From Lachnospiraceae bacterium (GTDB lineage: Bacteria > Bacillota > Clostridia > Lachnospirales > Lachnospiraceae): a stretch of 46,084 nt of DNA. A program made the translations under genes and the position numbers. Positions 1-8,647 of the stretch are shown here, piece by piece. The DNA is taken from assembly GCA_024405155.1 (NCBI GenBank), contig JAKSPC010000012.1:1-46084 (forward strand), read 5' to 3'. Every line of letters starts with the position of its first letter. The first letter of the stretch is position 1. The notes beneath the pieces were generated by a model. The model saw only the letters and a program-made list of their open reading frames with translations, did no database searches and was not told the origin of the DNA.

Positions 1-214
1 GGCGGTTCTGCAATTTTTGATATCTCGTTTTTATTTTCTAACTGTCAAAGACCCGATTCGGAACCCGACGGCCGGTGTTATCCTTCTTTTTTCTGACGCA
101 CGTTCAATTTTTTGTGCCGGTTGCCCAATTTTTTATTATCTCATATGTGCACAATGCACTAAAAATTCAACATAATCTTTGACTTATGTTTTTGTTTCAT
201 ATTTGTGATTTTCA

Positions 215-243
215 TTGATATCCCCATTGCCGTCTGCTATAAT
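215..243 (+). promoter_or_regulatory. Sigma-70-type promoter for the sugar-binding lipoprotein
   Basis: A TTGATA hexamer (215-220) and a perfect TATAAT (238-243) are separated by exactly 17 bp. Transcription would begin near 250 and give a leader of about 245 nt before the start codon at 495. The sequence before it (1-214) is AT-rich and I see no gene in it. Confidence 0.75.
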
Positions 244-249
244 GCAGAC

Positions 250-494
250 TGTATGGGACTATGCCCTTTCGGGCATGATTTCCTGGCACCGTTCCTCCGC
301 AGCAGGCAGAGCTGAGGTGGGACTCAAGTGCCGTTTCCTGGGTTTCCGTAGGTCTTATGCCGGATCCGGAAGCGAAAGTTTTCGTTCCTATCTTCGAAGA
401 GTATAAGAACGAAGGACTCGTCAGGAAAGTACACCGGCCGCTGGCCGGAACGTAACAGGCCGTTTGGCCGCAATATTTTTAGGAGGAAAAATTA
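250..494 (+). other. Long hairpin-rich 5' leader, possibly containing a gene remnant
   Basis: The leader holds three perfect hairpins: ATGCCC/GGGCAT around 261-276, CCGGCC/GGCCGG at 434-448, and GGCC/GGCC at 458-469. The last is followed by a short T-run and then the AGGAGG ribosome binding site at 481-486. One frame is open without a start from 279 to a TAA at 453-455. Its last residues (PDPEAKVFVPIFEEYKNEG) loosely resemble the C-terminal tail of FGGY sugar kinases. I match no known riboswitch class. It could be a regulatory leader, a degraded kinase end, or both. Confidence 0.35.
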
Positions 495-1862
495 ATGAAA
501 AAGTTTTTCGCAATCCTTCTTTCAGCACTCATGGTTCTCTCCATGGTAGCTTGTACCGCTCAGGGCGCAGCAGCAGTTGAGTCCGCAGCAGAAGTTGTTG
601 CTTCTGTAGCAGAGTCTGAGGCTGTTTCTGCAGCTTCCGAGGTTGAGTCTGCCGTTGAGTCTTCCATCGCTGAGAAGGCACCCGTAACCCTTCAGGTTTC
701 CATCGTTGAGACTGACTTCCAGGATATGTGGGATGATACCATCAAGCCCAAGTTCGAAGCTGAATATCCCTGGATCACTCTTGAAGATGTAGGAACCGGT
801 GAAGACAAAGGTTCTTTCCACAAGACCAGAGCAGCTGCTAACGATCTGCCTCCTGTAATGCAGACAGATAACGGCGACACCTACTGGGATTTCGTAGACG
901 CAGGTCTTCTTGAGGATCTGAAGGACACCATCGCTTTCACCAACATCCCGAAGTCCTACACTGACGCTTACACCCACAACGATGTATGCTACGGCCTCAC
1001 TCAGGGTGCTGCATACGACGCTATCTTCTACAACATGACCATCCTTAAGGACTGCGGTTGGGAAGAAGCTCCCAAGACTTTCGATGATCTCGTAAAGTGC
1101 ATGGAAGACGTTAAGGCTAAGGGTTATGATGTATTCTGCTTCGCAGGCGCTAAGACCACCACTTGCTGGATGCCTCTTGAGTCCATCGCTGCTACCGTTA
1201 TCGGCAACAAAGAGGGCGAGGGTGCATACGAGAAGATGTTCAGAGGCGGCACCATCGATTTCAACGCATATCCCGAGATCGCAGAGCGTTGGGGCAAGAT
1301 CGTTCCCTTCGCTATGACCGGTGTTACCACCATGACCGAGGATGACGTTACCGCTACCATGACCGATGGTCACTGCGCTATGGCAGTTGCTGGTAACTGG
1401 ACCTCCAACAACATCCTTACCGGTGTTGGCGAGGGCAACGGCGTTATGGCAGTATTCCCGGCAGCTAATGCTGGCGAGACTCTGTACCTCTCCGCTTCAC
1501 CCGAGTCATCCTTCGGTATGTCCAAGGTTGCTGACGAAAACCTCAAGGAAGCTAGAGATATCTTCTTCGAGTGGATCTTCACGCCCGAGAACTTCCGTTA
1601 CATCCAGAACGCACGTGGTACCCTTCCGGTACTTGCAGGTCTGACCGATGACATGATCGTTCTTTCCGACGCTGCAAAGGCATTCGTAGCTGAGACCCAG
1701 ACTTCCACTCCGTTCTCCATGAGCTTCAACAACACCTTCGGCGAGTCCAACAAGAACTGCTGCACCGCTATGAGAGATGTTTACTCAGGAGCACTCGATG
1801 TTGCTGGCTGCCTTACCAAGATGTCCGAGGCTATCGCAGCTGAGCCCAAGAATCCCCAGTAA
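495..1862 (+). CDS. ABC transporter sugar-binding lipoprotein
   Basis: An extracellular solute-binding protein of the carbohydrate-uptake type 1 class, which would bind a sugar outside the membrane and hand it to a permease pair. The N-terminus is a lipoprotein signal (MKKFFAILLSALMVLSMVAC, lipobox VAC, Cys at residue 20). It is followed by a tract of about 45 residues built almost only from Ala, Ser, Val and Glu, a surface linker. The body from about residue 65 has the usual features of the family (a YWDF segment, a FYN motif near residue 178, length 455). AGGAGG sits 8 nt before the ATG. No permease gene is adjacent and a strong terminator follows at once, so the gene is monocistronic here. 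The substrate is unknown; the downstream sugar genes suggest a rare aldose or derivative. Confidence 0.85.
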   Translation: MKKFFAILLSALMVLSMVACTAQGAAAVESAAEVVASVAESEAVSAASEVESAVESSIAEKAPVTLQVSIVETDFQDMWDDTIKPKFEAEYPWITLEDVGTGEDKGSFHKTRAAANDLPPVMQTDNGDTYWDFVDAGLLEDLKDTIAFTNIPKSYTDAYTHNDVCYGLTQGAAYDAIFYNMTILKDCGWEEAPKTFDDLVKCMEDVKAKGYDVFCFAGAKTTTCWMPLESIAATVIGNKEGEGAYEKMFRGGTIDFNAYPEIAERWGKIVPFAMTGVTTMTEDDVTATMTDGHCAMAVAGNWTSNNILTGVGEGNGVMAVFPAANAGETLYLSASPESSFGMSKVADENLKEARDIFFEWIFTPENFRYIQNARGTLPVLAGLTDDMIVLSDAAKAFVAETQTSTPFSMSFNNTFGESNKNCCTAMRDVYSGALDVAGCLTKMSEAIAAEPKNPQ

Positions 1863-1882
1863 TTTGTGAATTCAAAGCTCTG

Positions 1883-1918
1883 AAAACGGGGCGGTCTGCC
1901 CCGCCCCGTTTTCTTTTT
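1883..1918 (+). terminator. Intrinsic terminator after the binding-protein gene
   Basis: A perfect 12-bp stem, AAAACGGGGCGG with CCGCCCCGTTTT around a 6-nt loop (TCTGCC), is followed by C and TTTTT. Confidence 0.9.
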
Positions 1919-1997
1919 AATTCAGGCAGACCATTAAATCCGAATATTCAGTGAGGCATTTGTCTCCTATATCTATAGAACTCAAACCGGTAACTAT

Positions 1998-2025
1998 CGC
2001 CTCGCCTTCGCGGGGCGTTTGTTTT
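1998..2025 (+). terminator. Second terminator-like hairpin upstream of the amidohydrolase
   Basis: An 8-bp stem (CGCCTCGC with GCGGGGCG, one G-T pair) around CTTC is followed by TTTGTTTT. It lies only 35 nt before the next ATG, so it is either a backup for the terminator at 1883 or an attenuator in the leader of the next operon. I found no convincing promoter between the two hairpins. Confidence 0.6.
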
Positions 2026-2060
2026 ATAAGAATCAATCTCACACAAAGGACGGTAACAAC

Positions 2061-3134
2061 ATGGCACTTTTTCCCGTAACTGATTATGATAAGTTTATCT
2101 GGGATACCGAGCTTAAGGACTGGCTCCCCGATAACATTATCGACGTTCATACCCACGTCTGGCTCAAAGAACTGAAAGACGGCTATAACAAAGAAAAGGC
2201 CGGCGGGCATTTCACCGTATCCTGGCCCTCACTTGTCGCTGCGGATAACTCCATCGAAGATCTGGAAGAGACCTATGAGCTCATGTTCCCCGGAAAGAAA
2301 GTGAAAGCCCTTATGTTCACCTCCGGCGGTGCCTCTGTTGCCAACAACCATTATGTATCAGAGTCTTCCGTCAAGTCCGGATATCCCGCCCTGTACTATT
2401 CACATCCCACCGAGAGCGCGGCTGATATCCGCAGAAAGGTCATTGCCGGCGGTTTCCTGGGATTGAAATGCTACCTGAGCTTCTCTCCCAAGTACATTCC
2501 CGATGACGAGATCCGCATCCTGGATTTCTTCCCGCCCCATCAGCTGGACGTAATGAATGAAATGGGCGGCATCGTAATGTGTCATATTCCCAGAAGCACC
2601 CGTCTCAAAGACCCCATGAACTACGAGCAGATCGCCTACATCAAGGAGAACTGGCCCAACATCCGCTTCATCGTGGCACACATCGGCCGTGCTTACACAA
2701 AGGGAGACATCGGTGACGCGTTCACCCGCCTGGATCAGTGTCCGGATCTGATGTACGATTTCTGTGCAAACTGCTGTGAGTACGCTATCACTGAGCTTTT
2801 GAAGCATGCCGGTCCGAAGCACTCCATGTTCGGTACCGATATGCCCATCCTCCGCATGAGGACCCGTCGTATCGAAGAGAACGGCACCTACATCAACCTG
2901 GTGGAAAAAGGTCTGTACGGTGACGTCTCCAAAGACAGCCACATGAGAGAAGTATCCAGGGAAGAAGCAGAAAAGATCACCTTCTTTGCTTACGAAGAGC
3001 TTCTCGCCTTAAAGAGATCCTTCCAGACTCTGGGTCTTACCAAAGAAGATCTGGAAGACGTAATGTTCAACAACGCGTTCAATCTTATTGACGGCGCTTC
3101 CAAGGACATTTACGGAAAACCGTTTGTATTCTGA
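2061..3134 (+). CDS. Amidohydro_2 family metal-dependent hydrolase (first paralog)
   Basis: A TIM-barrel hydrolase of the amidohydrolase-2 family, which includes sugar lactonases and decarboxylases. The family metal and catalytic motifs are visible in order: DVHTHVW near the N-terminus, MCHIPR in the middle, IVAHIGRAY, and FGTDMP near the C-terminus. An in-frame ATG exists at 2019, but I choose 2061 because AAAGGA lies about 10 nt upstream and the resulting MALFPVTDYDKF start matches the paralog at 6969 (MALLDVKPYDTWF). The gene opens a run of catabolic genes, 31 nt before the isomerase-like gene. A lactonase or related hydrolase acting on a sugar derivative is likely; the actual substrate is not evident. 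Confidence 0.85.
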   Translation: MALFPVTDYDKFIWDTELKDWLPDNIIDVHTHVWLKELKDGYNKEKAGGHFTVSWPSLVAADNSIEDLEETYELMFPGKKVKALMFTSGGASVANNHYVSESSVKSGYPALYYSHPTESAADIRRKVIAGGFLGLKCYLSFSPKYIPDDEIRILDFFPPHQLDVMNEMGGIVMCHIPRSTRLKDPMNYEQIAYIKENWPNIRFIVAHIGRAYTKGDIGDAFTRLDQCPDLMYDFCANCCEYAITELLKHAGPKHSMFGTDMPILRMRTRRIEENGTYINLVEKGLYGDVSKDSHMREVSREEAEKITFFAYEELLALKRSFQTLGLTKEDLEDVMFNNAFNLIDGASKDIYGKPFVF

Positions 3135-3165
3135 AACTGACAAAATTTTAAAGGAGATAAAAACA

Positions 3166-4608
3166 ATGGCTAACACAGTAAAAAGAGTAAAGGAAAAGAT
3201 CAAAGTCGGTTATCTTCCGCTTTACATCAAGCTTTACGATGATTCCAACCCGCATTACCGTGATCCCATGGTAAACTACATGAACATGCTCATCAAGATG
3301 CTGGAGACGCAGGGTATCGAAGTTGTCCAGGCTGATGACGTCTGCCGTATCAAGCCCGAATTCGAAAAGGCTGTAAAGAAGTTCAACAAGGAGAAGGTCA
3401 CTGCTGTCATCACGCAGCATCTGGCATACTCTCCCGCTCTGGAATCCCTGGCAAGCCTTCTGAAGCTTGACTGCCCCATTATCGTATTTGATACCACACA
3501 GGATTATGAGCTCCTCAAGGTAGCCAACTACGAAGGACGCATTTCCGCAAACCACGGTATCCACGGCGTACAGGATATGTGCAACCTGCTTCTGAGAAAC
3601 AACAAGCCCTACTATCTCTGCTGCGGTCACGCACTTCACAGTGAGGTCGTATCCGAAGTTGTCGGCATGTGCCGTGCAGCAAAGGTTGCCGAGAACTACA
3701 AGAACATGATCGTTGGTTCCGTCGGCGGTTCCTTCACCAACATGGGCGACTTCCTGGTAAGCGATGAAGAGTACAAGTCCTCTATCGGCTGCACCGTGAA
3801 ATACATGACCCCCGAAGTTGTAAAGAAGTATGTGAAGAAAGTCACCAAGAAAGAAGTCGAAGACGAGATCGCATACGACAAGGCAAAGTTCAACGTAAAG
3901 GTCAAGAATGAAGATGCATACAAGGCTGCTACCCTTTCCGGACTGGCTGTAAGAAAGTGGATGGAAGACGAAAAGATCGGTTCCGCTACCGTAAACTTCC
4001 TTACCCTTGACATCTGCGGACTTCCCAAGATGCCCTTCGTGGAGTGCTGCAAGATCATGCAGAGATACAAAGGATACGCCGGTGAGGGCGATGTTCTTAC
4101 CGCAGGTCTCGTCGGTTCTCTCATGAACGTATATCCCAACACCCAGTTCACCGAGATGTTCTGCCCCGACTGGGAGAAGGACGTTATCCTCTTAAGCCAC
4201 ATGGGTGAATCCAACCCCAACCTGGCTGCATGGAAGCCTCTCGTGACCGACTGCCCCTTCAACTACAACTCCTGCGGCGACACCGTAGCCATGTACAACT
4301 GCTACCGCGAAGGCAAGGCTGTTATCGTGAACCTGGCTCCCACCGCGCCTCACGGAAAAGTGAAGAAGGGTGAAAACTACAACCTGATCGTGACCGAAGT
4401 AGACATCATCCCCGAAGGTCTCGAGAACGGTGCCTACGGCAAGGCTACCCAGGGCTGGATGAAGCCCTGCAAGCCCTTAAAGGAGTTCCTCAAAGAGTAC
4501 TCCTACGCAGGCGGAACCCACCACTCTGCAATGGTATATGACGTTGACATCGAGGAGATCAAGGCCTTTGGTAAGATGATGGGCTTTAACGTAGTAGAGA
4601 TCAAGTAA
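3166..4608 (+). CDS. L-fucose/L-arabinose isomerase-like protein
   Basis: A 480-residue protein of the FucI/AraA-like fold, which interconverts aldoses and ketoses with a divalent metal. Recognisable segments are VGYLPLYIKLYDD at the start, GSVGGSFTNMGDF in the first half and LLSHMGESNPNLA near residue 343; this last motif is typical of the fucose-isomerase-like C-terminal domain. AAGGAG stands 10 nt before the ATG at 3166. A longer frame from 3088 overlaps the previous gene and has no ribosome site. It lies between the amidohydrolase and the DUF4432 gene, so it probably acts on the sugar handled by this operon. The substrate is unknown; the divergent group is often annotated only as isomerase-like. 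Confidence 0.85.
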   Translation: MANTVKRVKEKIKVGYLPLYIKLYDDSNPHYRDPMVNYMNMLIKMLETQGIEVVQADDVCRIKPEFEKAVKKFNKEKVTAVITQHLAYSPALESLASLLKLDCPIIVFDTTQDYELLKVANYEGRISANHGIHGVQDMCNLLLRNNKPYYLCCGHALHSEVVSEVVGMCRAAKVAENYKNMIVGSVGGSFTNMGDFLVSDEEYKSSIGCTVKYMTPEVVKKYVKKVTKKEVEDEIAYDKAKFNVKVKNEDAYKAATLSGLAVRKWMEDEKIGSATVNFLTLDICGLPKMPFVECCKIMQRYKGYAGEGDVLTAGLVGSLMNVYPNTQFTEMFCPDWEKDVILLSHMGESNPNLAAWKPLVTDCPFNYNSCGDTVAMYNCYREGKAVIVNLAPTAPHGKVKKGENYNLIVTEVDIIPEGLENGAYGKATQGWMKPCKPLKEFLKEYSYAGGTHHSAMVYDVDIEEIKAFGKMMGFNVVEIK

Positions 4609-4639
4609 TTAAATTTTCGGCTGCCGCAGTAAGCTTGCG

Positions 4640-4735
4640 GCGCGGGTGGATTGCGACGTGTGAGTGCTTTGGGACGAGTAGCAGCTTGCTGCTCCCGAAG
4701 GCCCAAACACTCACCGCGCAGGGTACCGCCCGCGC
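4640..4735 (+). repeat. Structured intergenic hairpin element, copy 1
   Basis: A 96-nt element that folds into one long stem-loop. The outer 10-bp stem is GCGCGGGTGG with CCGCCCGCGC. Inside it, GTGAGTG-C-TTTGGG pairs with CCCAAA-CACTCAC with one bulged C. It is tipped by AGCAG-CTTG-CTGCT. A second copy lies at 8022-8124 with the same ends and compensatory changes in the inner stem. This copy is also flanked by an extra inverted pair, GGCTGCCG (4619-4626) and CGGCAGCC (4748-4755). It fills the gap between the isomerase-like and DUF4432 genes. It may act at the RNA level or be a mobile palindromic repeat. Confidence 0.8.
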
Positions 4736-4776
4736 AGTAACCTCAAACGGCAGCCTTTGCAATTGAATGAATTATT

Positions 4777-5787
4777 ATGGATAAATCACTTCTTAAAAAA
4801 CTTGGAAACATCGATCAGATCGCCGGCATCCGTGAGTCAAGGCTTATGCGCGGCCGCGCCGAAGGGATCCAGATCGCAGAGTTCTACAATGCGGCAGGTC
4901 TTCGTTTTACGGTGGTTCCCGACAGATGCATGGATCTGTATGATCTTTCCTATAAGGGCGTAAACCTTTCCTTCCATTCCCAGAACGGTCTCACCTCTCC
5001 TCTCGCATTCAACGCCATGAACGGTGAGTTTGCCGAGCAGTGGCCCGGCGGCATGATGGTGACCTGCGGTCTGGACAACGTGGGCGGCGGAGCCTCAAAC
5101 GGCGGGAACTTTCCCGTTCACGGCCGTATCTCCCACGTTCCGGCTTCCAATTTCGGAACAAAGACGTACTGGAACGGCGACAATTACATCCTCTCTGCAG
5201 AAGGCGAGGTACATATGACAAAGATGTACACCCGTCACCTTTCCATCCGCAGAAAGATCGAGACCTCTCTGGATGCCAAAGTCATTAAGATCGACGATGT
5301 GGTGACGAATTTCGACGATTCCGATGAGCCCTTCATGATGCTGTATCATACCAACTTCGGTTACCCGCTCCTTACGGAAAAATCTGTCGTAAAGACCACA
5401 AAGTGCACCAGAAAAGGCATGAACGACATGTCAAACGACAATGAGCACATGATGCTTCCCGTGGACGGCAGAGGTGAGGAACTGTATTTCCAGACAGACC
5501 TGGGAAATGCAGCCTGCGGCGTGATCTACAATCCGGAGCTGGAGCTTGGCGGTTACATTGCCTGGGATACAAAGAACCTTCCCAACTTCCTGGAATGGAA
5601 GAACATGAAGTCTCACGATTACGTTCTTGCTCTGGAGCCCTGCAACACCTGCGGCTTAAACCGTGACGAAGCCGTCAAAGAAGGAAAGATCGCCATTCTT
5701 CCCGCCTACGAGAGCATCTCCAATCATCTGGAGATCGGCGTACTGGACGGCATGACAGAGATCAATTCCTTTGTAAAGAACCTGTAA
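4777..5787 (+). CDS. DUF4432 family, aldose-1-epimerase-like protein
   Basis: A 336-residue protein of the galactose-mutarotase-like beta-sandwich fold (DUF4432 family). The segments VVPDRCMDLYDLSYKG, then SFHSQNGL, then MMVTCGLDNVG and PVHGRISHVPA are characteristic of this family. These proteins are thought to act on sugars, perhaps as mutarotases or epimerases, but are poorly characterised. The start follows the hairpin element with only a weak ribosome site (GAATGAATT), unlike its neighbours, so translation may depend on structure or coupling. The next gene begins 11 nt after its stop. Confidence 0.8.
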   Translation: MDKSLLKKLGNIDQIAGIRESRLMRGRAEGIQIAEFYNAAGLRFTVVPDRCMDLYDLSYKGVNLSFHSQNGLTSPLAFNAMNGEFAEQWPGGMMVTCGLDNVGGGASNGGNFPVHGRISHVPASNFGTKTYWNGDNYILSAEGEVHMTKMYTRHLSIRRKIETSLDAKVIKIDDVVTNFDDSDEPFMMLYHTNFGYPLLTEKSVVKTTKCTRKGMNDMSNDNEHMMLPVDGRGEELYFQTDLGNAACGVIYNPELELGGYIAWDTKNLPNFLEWKNMKSHDYVLALEPCNTCGLNRDEAVKEGKIAILPAYESISNHLEIGVLDGMTEINSFVKNL

Positions 5788-5798
5788 GGAGCGTTTTT

Positions 5799-6956
5799 AT
5801 GTTTAATTTAGACGAATACATGAAGGATCTCACAGAGATCTGCTCCTACGATTCCGGCAGGTACAACAAAGAAGGCGTTTACCAGATGGTAGACTGGTTC
5901 AAGAGCCGTTATGAAGCGCTTGGCATGAATACCCAGGTCATCTGGATGGATGATCACGAGGAAGCTCCTCTTCTTATCGTTTCCAATGACAGGTCAAACG
6001 GCGGCGATATCCTGAATTCCAAAACACCGGTGGACGTACTGCTCATCTCCCATCTGGATACGGTATTCGATACAGAGACAGTAAAGAACTGGCCGGTCAC
6101 CGTGGATGAGAACGGTATCGGTCACGGGCCCGGCGTCATCGACTGCAAGGGCGGTTCTCTTCTGGCCTATTACCTGATCCGCGAGATGCTTGCCGCCGGC
6201 GAAGTGAACTTTACTTTCGTTCACGCCATGAATACGGATGAGGAACCCGGCTCCAACTATTCCCAGCATTTCTTCCAGCACTTTGCCGAGCGCACGAAGT
6301 ACTGCCTGGTATTTGAACCCGGCCGGGCGAACGACGAATTCGTAGGCGTCAGAAAAGGCGGCGTGAAATACGTGATCAAGGCACACGGTATCGGCGCGCA
6401 CTCCGGTGCAGATTTTGAAAAAGGCGCCAATGCCATCGTAGAGCTCTGCAAATGGATCCCGGAGATCACGGCACTCATCGACCTGGAAAAGGGCACTACG
6501 CTCAACATCGCAAAGATCGAAGGGGGCCTGAACAACGGACAGGTCCCGGATCTCGCGGAAGCTGCCGTAAGGCTTCTGTACCTTGACCCCGGAGAAGTGG
6601 ATAAGGTGAATGCGCTCATGGTACGCATGCAGAAGGAGCCCTTCGACAAAAGATGTCATCTGGAAGTCGAAATAAAAGGCATCTCCCGTCCTCCCATGTA
6701 CATCACGGAAAATACGAAGACGCTCTTTGCGGCCCTGGACAAAGCGGGCGCAAAGACCGGCGTGGACACCTCCTGGGTGACCACCGGCGGCATGAGTGAC
6801 GGCAACTGGGTGGCGCACCACGGCGTGGGCACGCTGGACGGCTGCGGTCCCTGCGGCGCAGGTCTTCATACAAAAGACGAGTATATCAAAACAGCTTCCG
6901 TGGAGCCGCGGTTTAACGTCATGCGTCAGCTCCTTCTGGATCTGTTCACGAAATGA
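5799..6956 (+). CDS. M20 family metallohydrolase (peptidase/deacylase)
   Basis: A 385-residue zinc hydrolase of the ArgE/DapE/CPG2 (M20) family. Metal-site motifs are in place: SHLDTVF near residue 85, GPGVIDCKGG near 115-120, TDEEPGS near 147 with the catalytic Glu pair, and a late GLHTKDEY segment. It would cleave an amide or peptide bond in the cytoplasm. GGAGCG precedes the ATG. It sits between the DUF4432 gene and the second amidohydrolase, only 11-12 nt from each, so it belongs to the operon. An amide-bond hydrolase here suggests that the substrate is an N-acyl or amino-acid conjugate of a sugar, but that is inference. Confidence 0.82.
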   Translation: MFNLDEYMKDLTEICSYDSGRYNKEGVYQMVDWFKSRYEALGMNTQVIWMDDHEEAPLLIVSNDRSNGGDILNSKTPVDVLLISHLDTVFDTETVKNWPVTVDENGIGHGPGVIDCKGGSLLAYYLIREMLAAGEVNFTFVHAMNTDEEPGSNYSQHFFQHFAERTKYCLVFEPGRANDEFVGVRKGGVKYVIKAHGIGAHSGADFEKGANAIVELCKWIPEITALIDLEKGTTLNIAKIEGGLNNGQVPDLAEAAVRLLYLDPGEVDKVNALMVRMQKEPFDKRCHLEVEIKGISRPPMYITENTKTLFAALDKAGAKTGVDTSWVTTGGMSDGNWVAHHGVGTLDGCGPCGAGLHTKDEYIKTASVEPRFNVMRQLLLDLFTK

Positions 6957-6968
6957 GGTAAAAACAAC

Positions 6969-8015
6969 ATGGCATTATTAGACGTAAAACCTTATGACAC
7001 GTGGTTCTATGAAGAAAAGCTGAAGAACTTCCTTCCGGATACCTTCATCGACTGCCACACCCACATCTGGATCCCGGAACACATCGTTCAGGAAGACAAG
7101 GCTCATCGTTCCCAGAACTGGCCCGGTCTTGTGGCATCCTCCAACTCCATCGAGGATCTGAACGAGACCAGCAAAGAGCTGTACCCCGATAAAAAGGTCA
7201 TCTCCGTTCTCTACGGACAGACTTCGATCACCATTGATCTGGCCGCAAACAACGAGTATACGGCAAAAGCGGCAGAAGCCAACGGCTTCCCCGCTCTGTA
7301 CATCTCCCACCCGTCAGAATCCAACGAGCACATTAAGGAGCAGTTTGTAAAGCATCCCTGCTTCAAGGGCCTTAAAGTGTACCTGCAGTTTGCACCGTCC
7401 TACCTTCCCGCCGACGAGATCCGCATCTACGATTTCGTTACTCCGAAACAGCTGGAGCTGGCAAACGAAATGGGCTGGGTGGTACAGATCCACATTCCGC
7501 GTCCCGGCAGACTTGCCGATCCTGTAAACTACGTACAGCTTCGCGAGATCGAGGACAACTATCCCAACCTGCAGCTGATCATTGCGCATCTGGGACGTGC
7601 CTATGCCAACGAGGACGTGGGAGAAGGCATCAACTTCATGAAGGGTACGAAAAAGTGCGTATGGGACTTCACCGCCAACACCAATGAAGATGTAATGTAT
7701 CAGGTACTTTCCGAGTTCGGACCGGAGCGTTTCATCTACGGCACCGACTTCCCCATCTTCCGCATGAAGGCAAGACGTGTCGTGGAAAACGGCGTGTACA
7801 TCAACGAGATCCCCGAGGGTGAATTCCCGAAGGCATCCATTGCGGGCGATTCCCACATGCGTGAGATCCCCTACCCGGAAGCAGAAAAGATCACCTTCTT
7901 CATCTACGAAGAGATCGACTCCTGCCGCCGCGCCTGCGAGCGCCTGGGGCTGGGAAAGAACGATGTAAACAACATCTTCTACGCAAACAGTGCACGTATC
8001 TTTAACGTAAAGTAA
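6969..8015 (+). CDS. Amidohydro_2 family metal-dependent hydrolase (second paralog)
   Basis: A close relative of the hydrolase at 2061-3134, 348 residues, with the same motif order: DCHTHIW, VQIHIPRPGR, IIAHLGRAY, YGTDFP. Both carry LPD(T/N) then ID(C/V)HTH near the N-terminus and a shared GDSHMRE-like segment with EAEKITFF near the C-terminus, so they arose by duplication within the locus. The ATG is 12 nt after the M20 stop, with GAGG overlapping that stop. Two diverged copies suggest successive steps or two related substrates. The second hairpin element follows its stop by 7 nt. Confidence 0.85.
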   Translation: MALLDVKPYDTWFYEEKLKNFLPDTFIDCHTHIWIPEHIVQEDKAHRSQNWPGLVASSNSIEDLNETSKELYPDKKVISVLYGQTSITIDLAANNEYTAKAAEANGFPALYISHPSESNEHIKEQFVKHPCFKGLKVYLQFAPSYLPADEIRIYDFVTPKQLELANEMGWVVQIHIPRPGRLADPVNYVQLREIEDNYPNLQLIIAHLGRAYANEDVGEGINFMKGTKKCVWDFTANTNEDVMYQVLSEFGPERFIYGTDFPIFRMKARRVVENGVYINEIPEGEFPKASIAGDSHMREIPYPEAEKITFFIYEEIDSCRRACERLGLGKNDVNNIFYANSARIFNVK

Positions 8016-8021
8016 GCAGCA

Positions 8022-8124
8022 GCGCGGGTGGATTGCGAGCTGTGCGTGCTTCGAGGCGAGTTTCGAGCGAAGCGAGAGCTGTTTGAGCTCTCGAACACGC
8101 ACCGAAGCATGGTACCGCCCGCGC
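8022..8124 (+). repeat. Structured intergenic hairpin element, copy 2
   Basis: 103 nt, with outer ends nearly the same as copy 1 (GCGCGGGTGGATTGCGA at the left, GGTACCGCCCGCGC at the right). The inner stem is GTGCGTG-C-TTCGAG with CTCGAA-CACGCAC. Against copy 1, three base pairs change on both strands (A-T to C-G, T-A to C-G, G-C to A-T) while the bulged C is kept. The apical part differs in sequence and length. This is the pattern of a conserved RNA structure or a palindromic repeat that keeps pairing. Confidence 0.8.
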
Positions 8125-8152
8125 GTAAATCATAATGTAAGGAGAAATGAAA

Positions 8153-8647
8153 ATGGTATACAGAGAAAGTTTTAAGGTAGAATCCCGTCACCGCGCCGTA
8201 TCCTTCCACGACGTTACCGAGCAGGTAAAAGAGATCGTTAAGAAGTCCGGCGTTAAGGAAGGCATCGTTGTGGTGTATTCCCACCACACCACCTGCTCCG
8301 TGATCACACAGGAGTGCGCCTTCGATATGTCCATGACAGGTCTGGAGACCCTGCAGCAGGATCTGGTAAACTGCTTCGAAGAGTGGATCCCCACCTGCCG
8401 TACGGAAGGCATGTACCTCCATCCCGGTCACGAAGCTCTCGTATTTGCAGAAGAGCACGGTGAGGACAATTTCGGCTGCCACAACACCGATGCACATCTC
8501 CGTTCTTCCATCATCGGCCGCAACGTGACCATCGTGATCGAGAACGGTGAAGCAGACCTTGGCGAATTCGGCAGAGTGCACTTCATCGACTGGGATCAGA
8601 CCAGAGGAAGAAAACGTACCATTCAGGTAATGGTTATGGGTGAATAA
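8153..8647 (+). CDS. YjbQ/UPF0047 family protein
   Basis: A small single-domain protein of the YjbQ (UPF0047) family, some members of which are annotated as secondary thiamine-phosphate synthases. The signature HHTTCSVITQE near residues 45-55, then HPGHEA, DNFGCHNTDAHLRSS and the closing FIDWDQTRGRKR are present. Two in-frame ATGs lie at 8147 and 8153. I choose 8153 because GGAG is then 8 nt away; from 8147 the spacing would be only 2 nt. Its stop overlaps the next ATG (TAATG), indicating translational coupling. Its role in a sugar operon is not evident. Confidence 0.85.
   Translation: MVYRESFKVESRHRAVSFHDVTEQVKEIVKKSGVKEGIVVVYSHHTTCSVITQECAFDMSMTGLETLQQDLVNCFEEWIPTCRTEGMYLHPGHEALVFAEEHGEDNFGCHNTDAHLRSSIIGRNVTIVIENGEADLGEFGRVHFIDWDQTRGRKRTIQVMVMGE

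Noticed and set aside
250-494. A known riboswitch upstream of the sugar-binding lipoprotein
   Set aside because: No conserved core of the c-di-GMP, SAM, THF, FMN, preQ1 or TPP classes could be recognised; only simple hairpins are seen.
4715-4735. T-box antiterminator, because of the GGTACCGC sequence
   Set aside because: The usual T-box specifier loop, stem I and terminator are missing, and the element lies inside an operon of catabolic genes; the pairing is fully explained by the outer stem.
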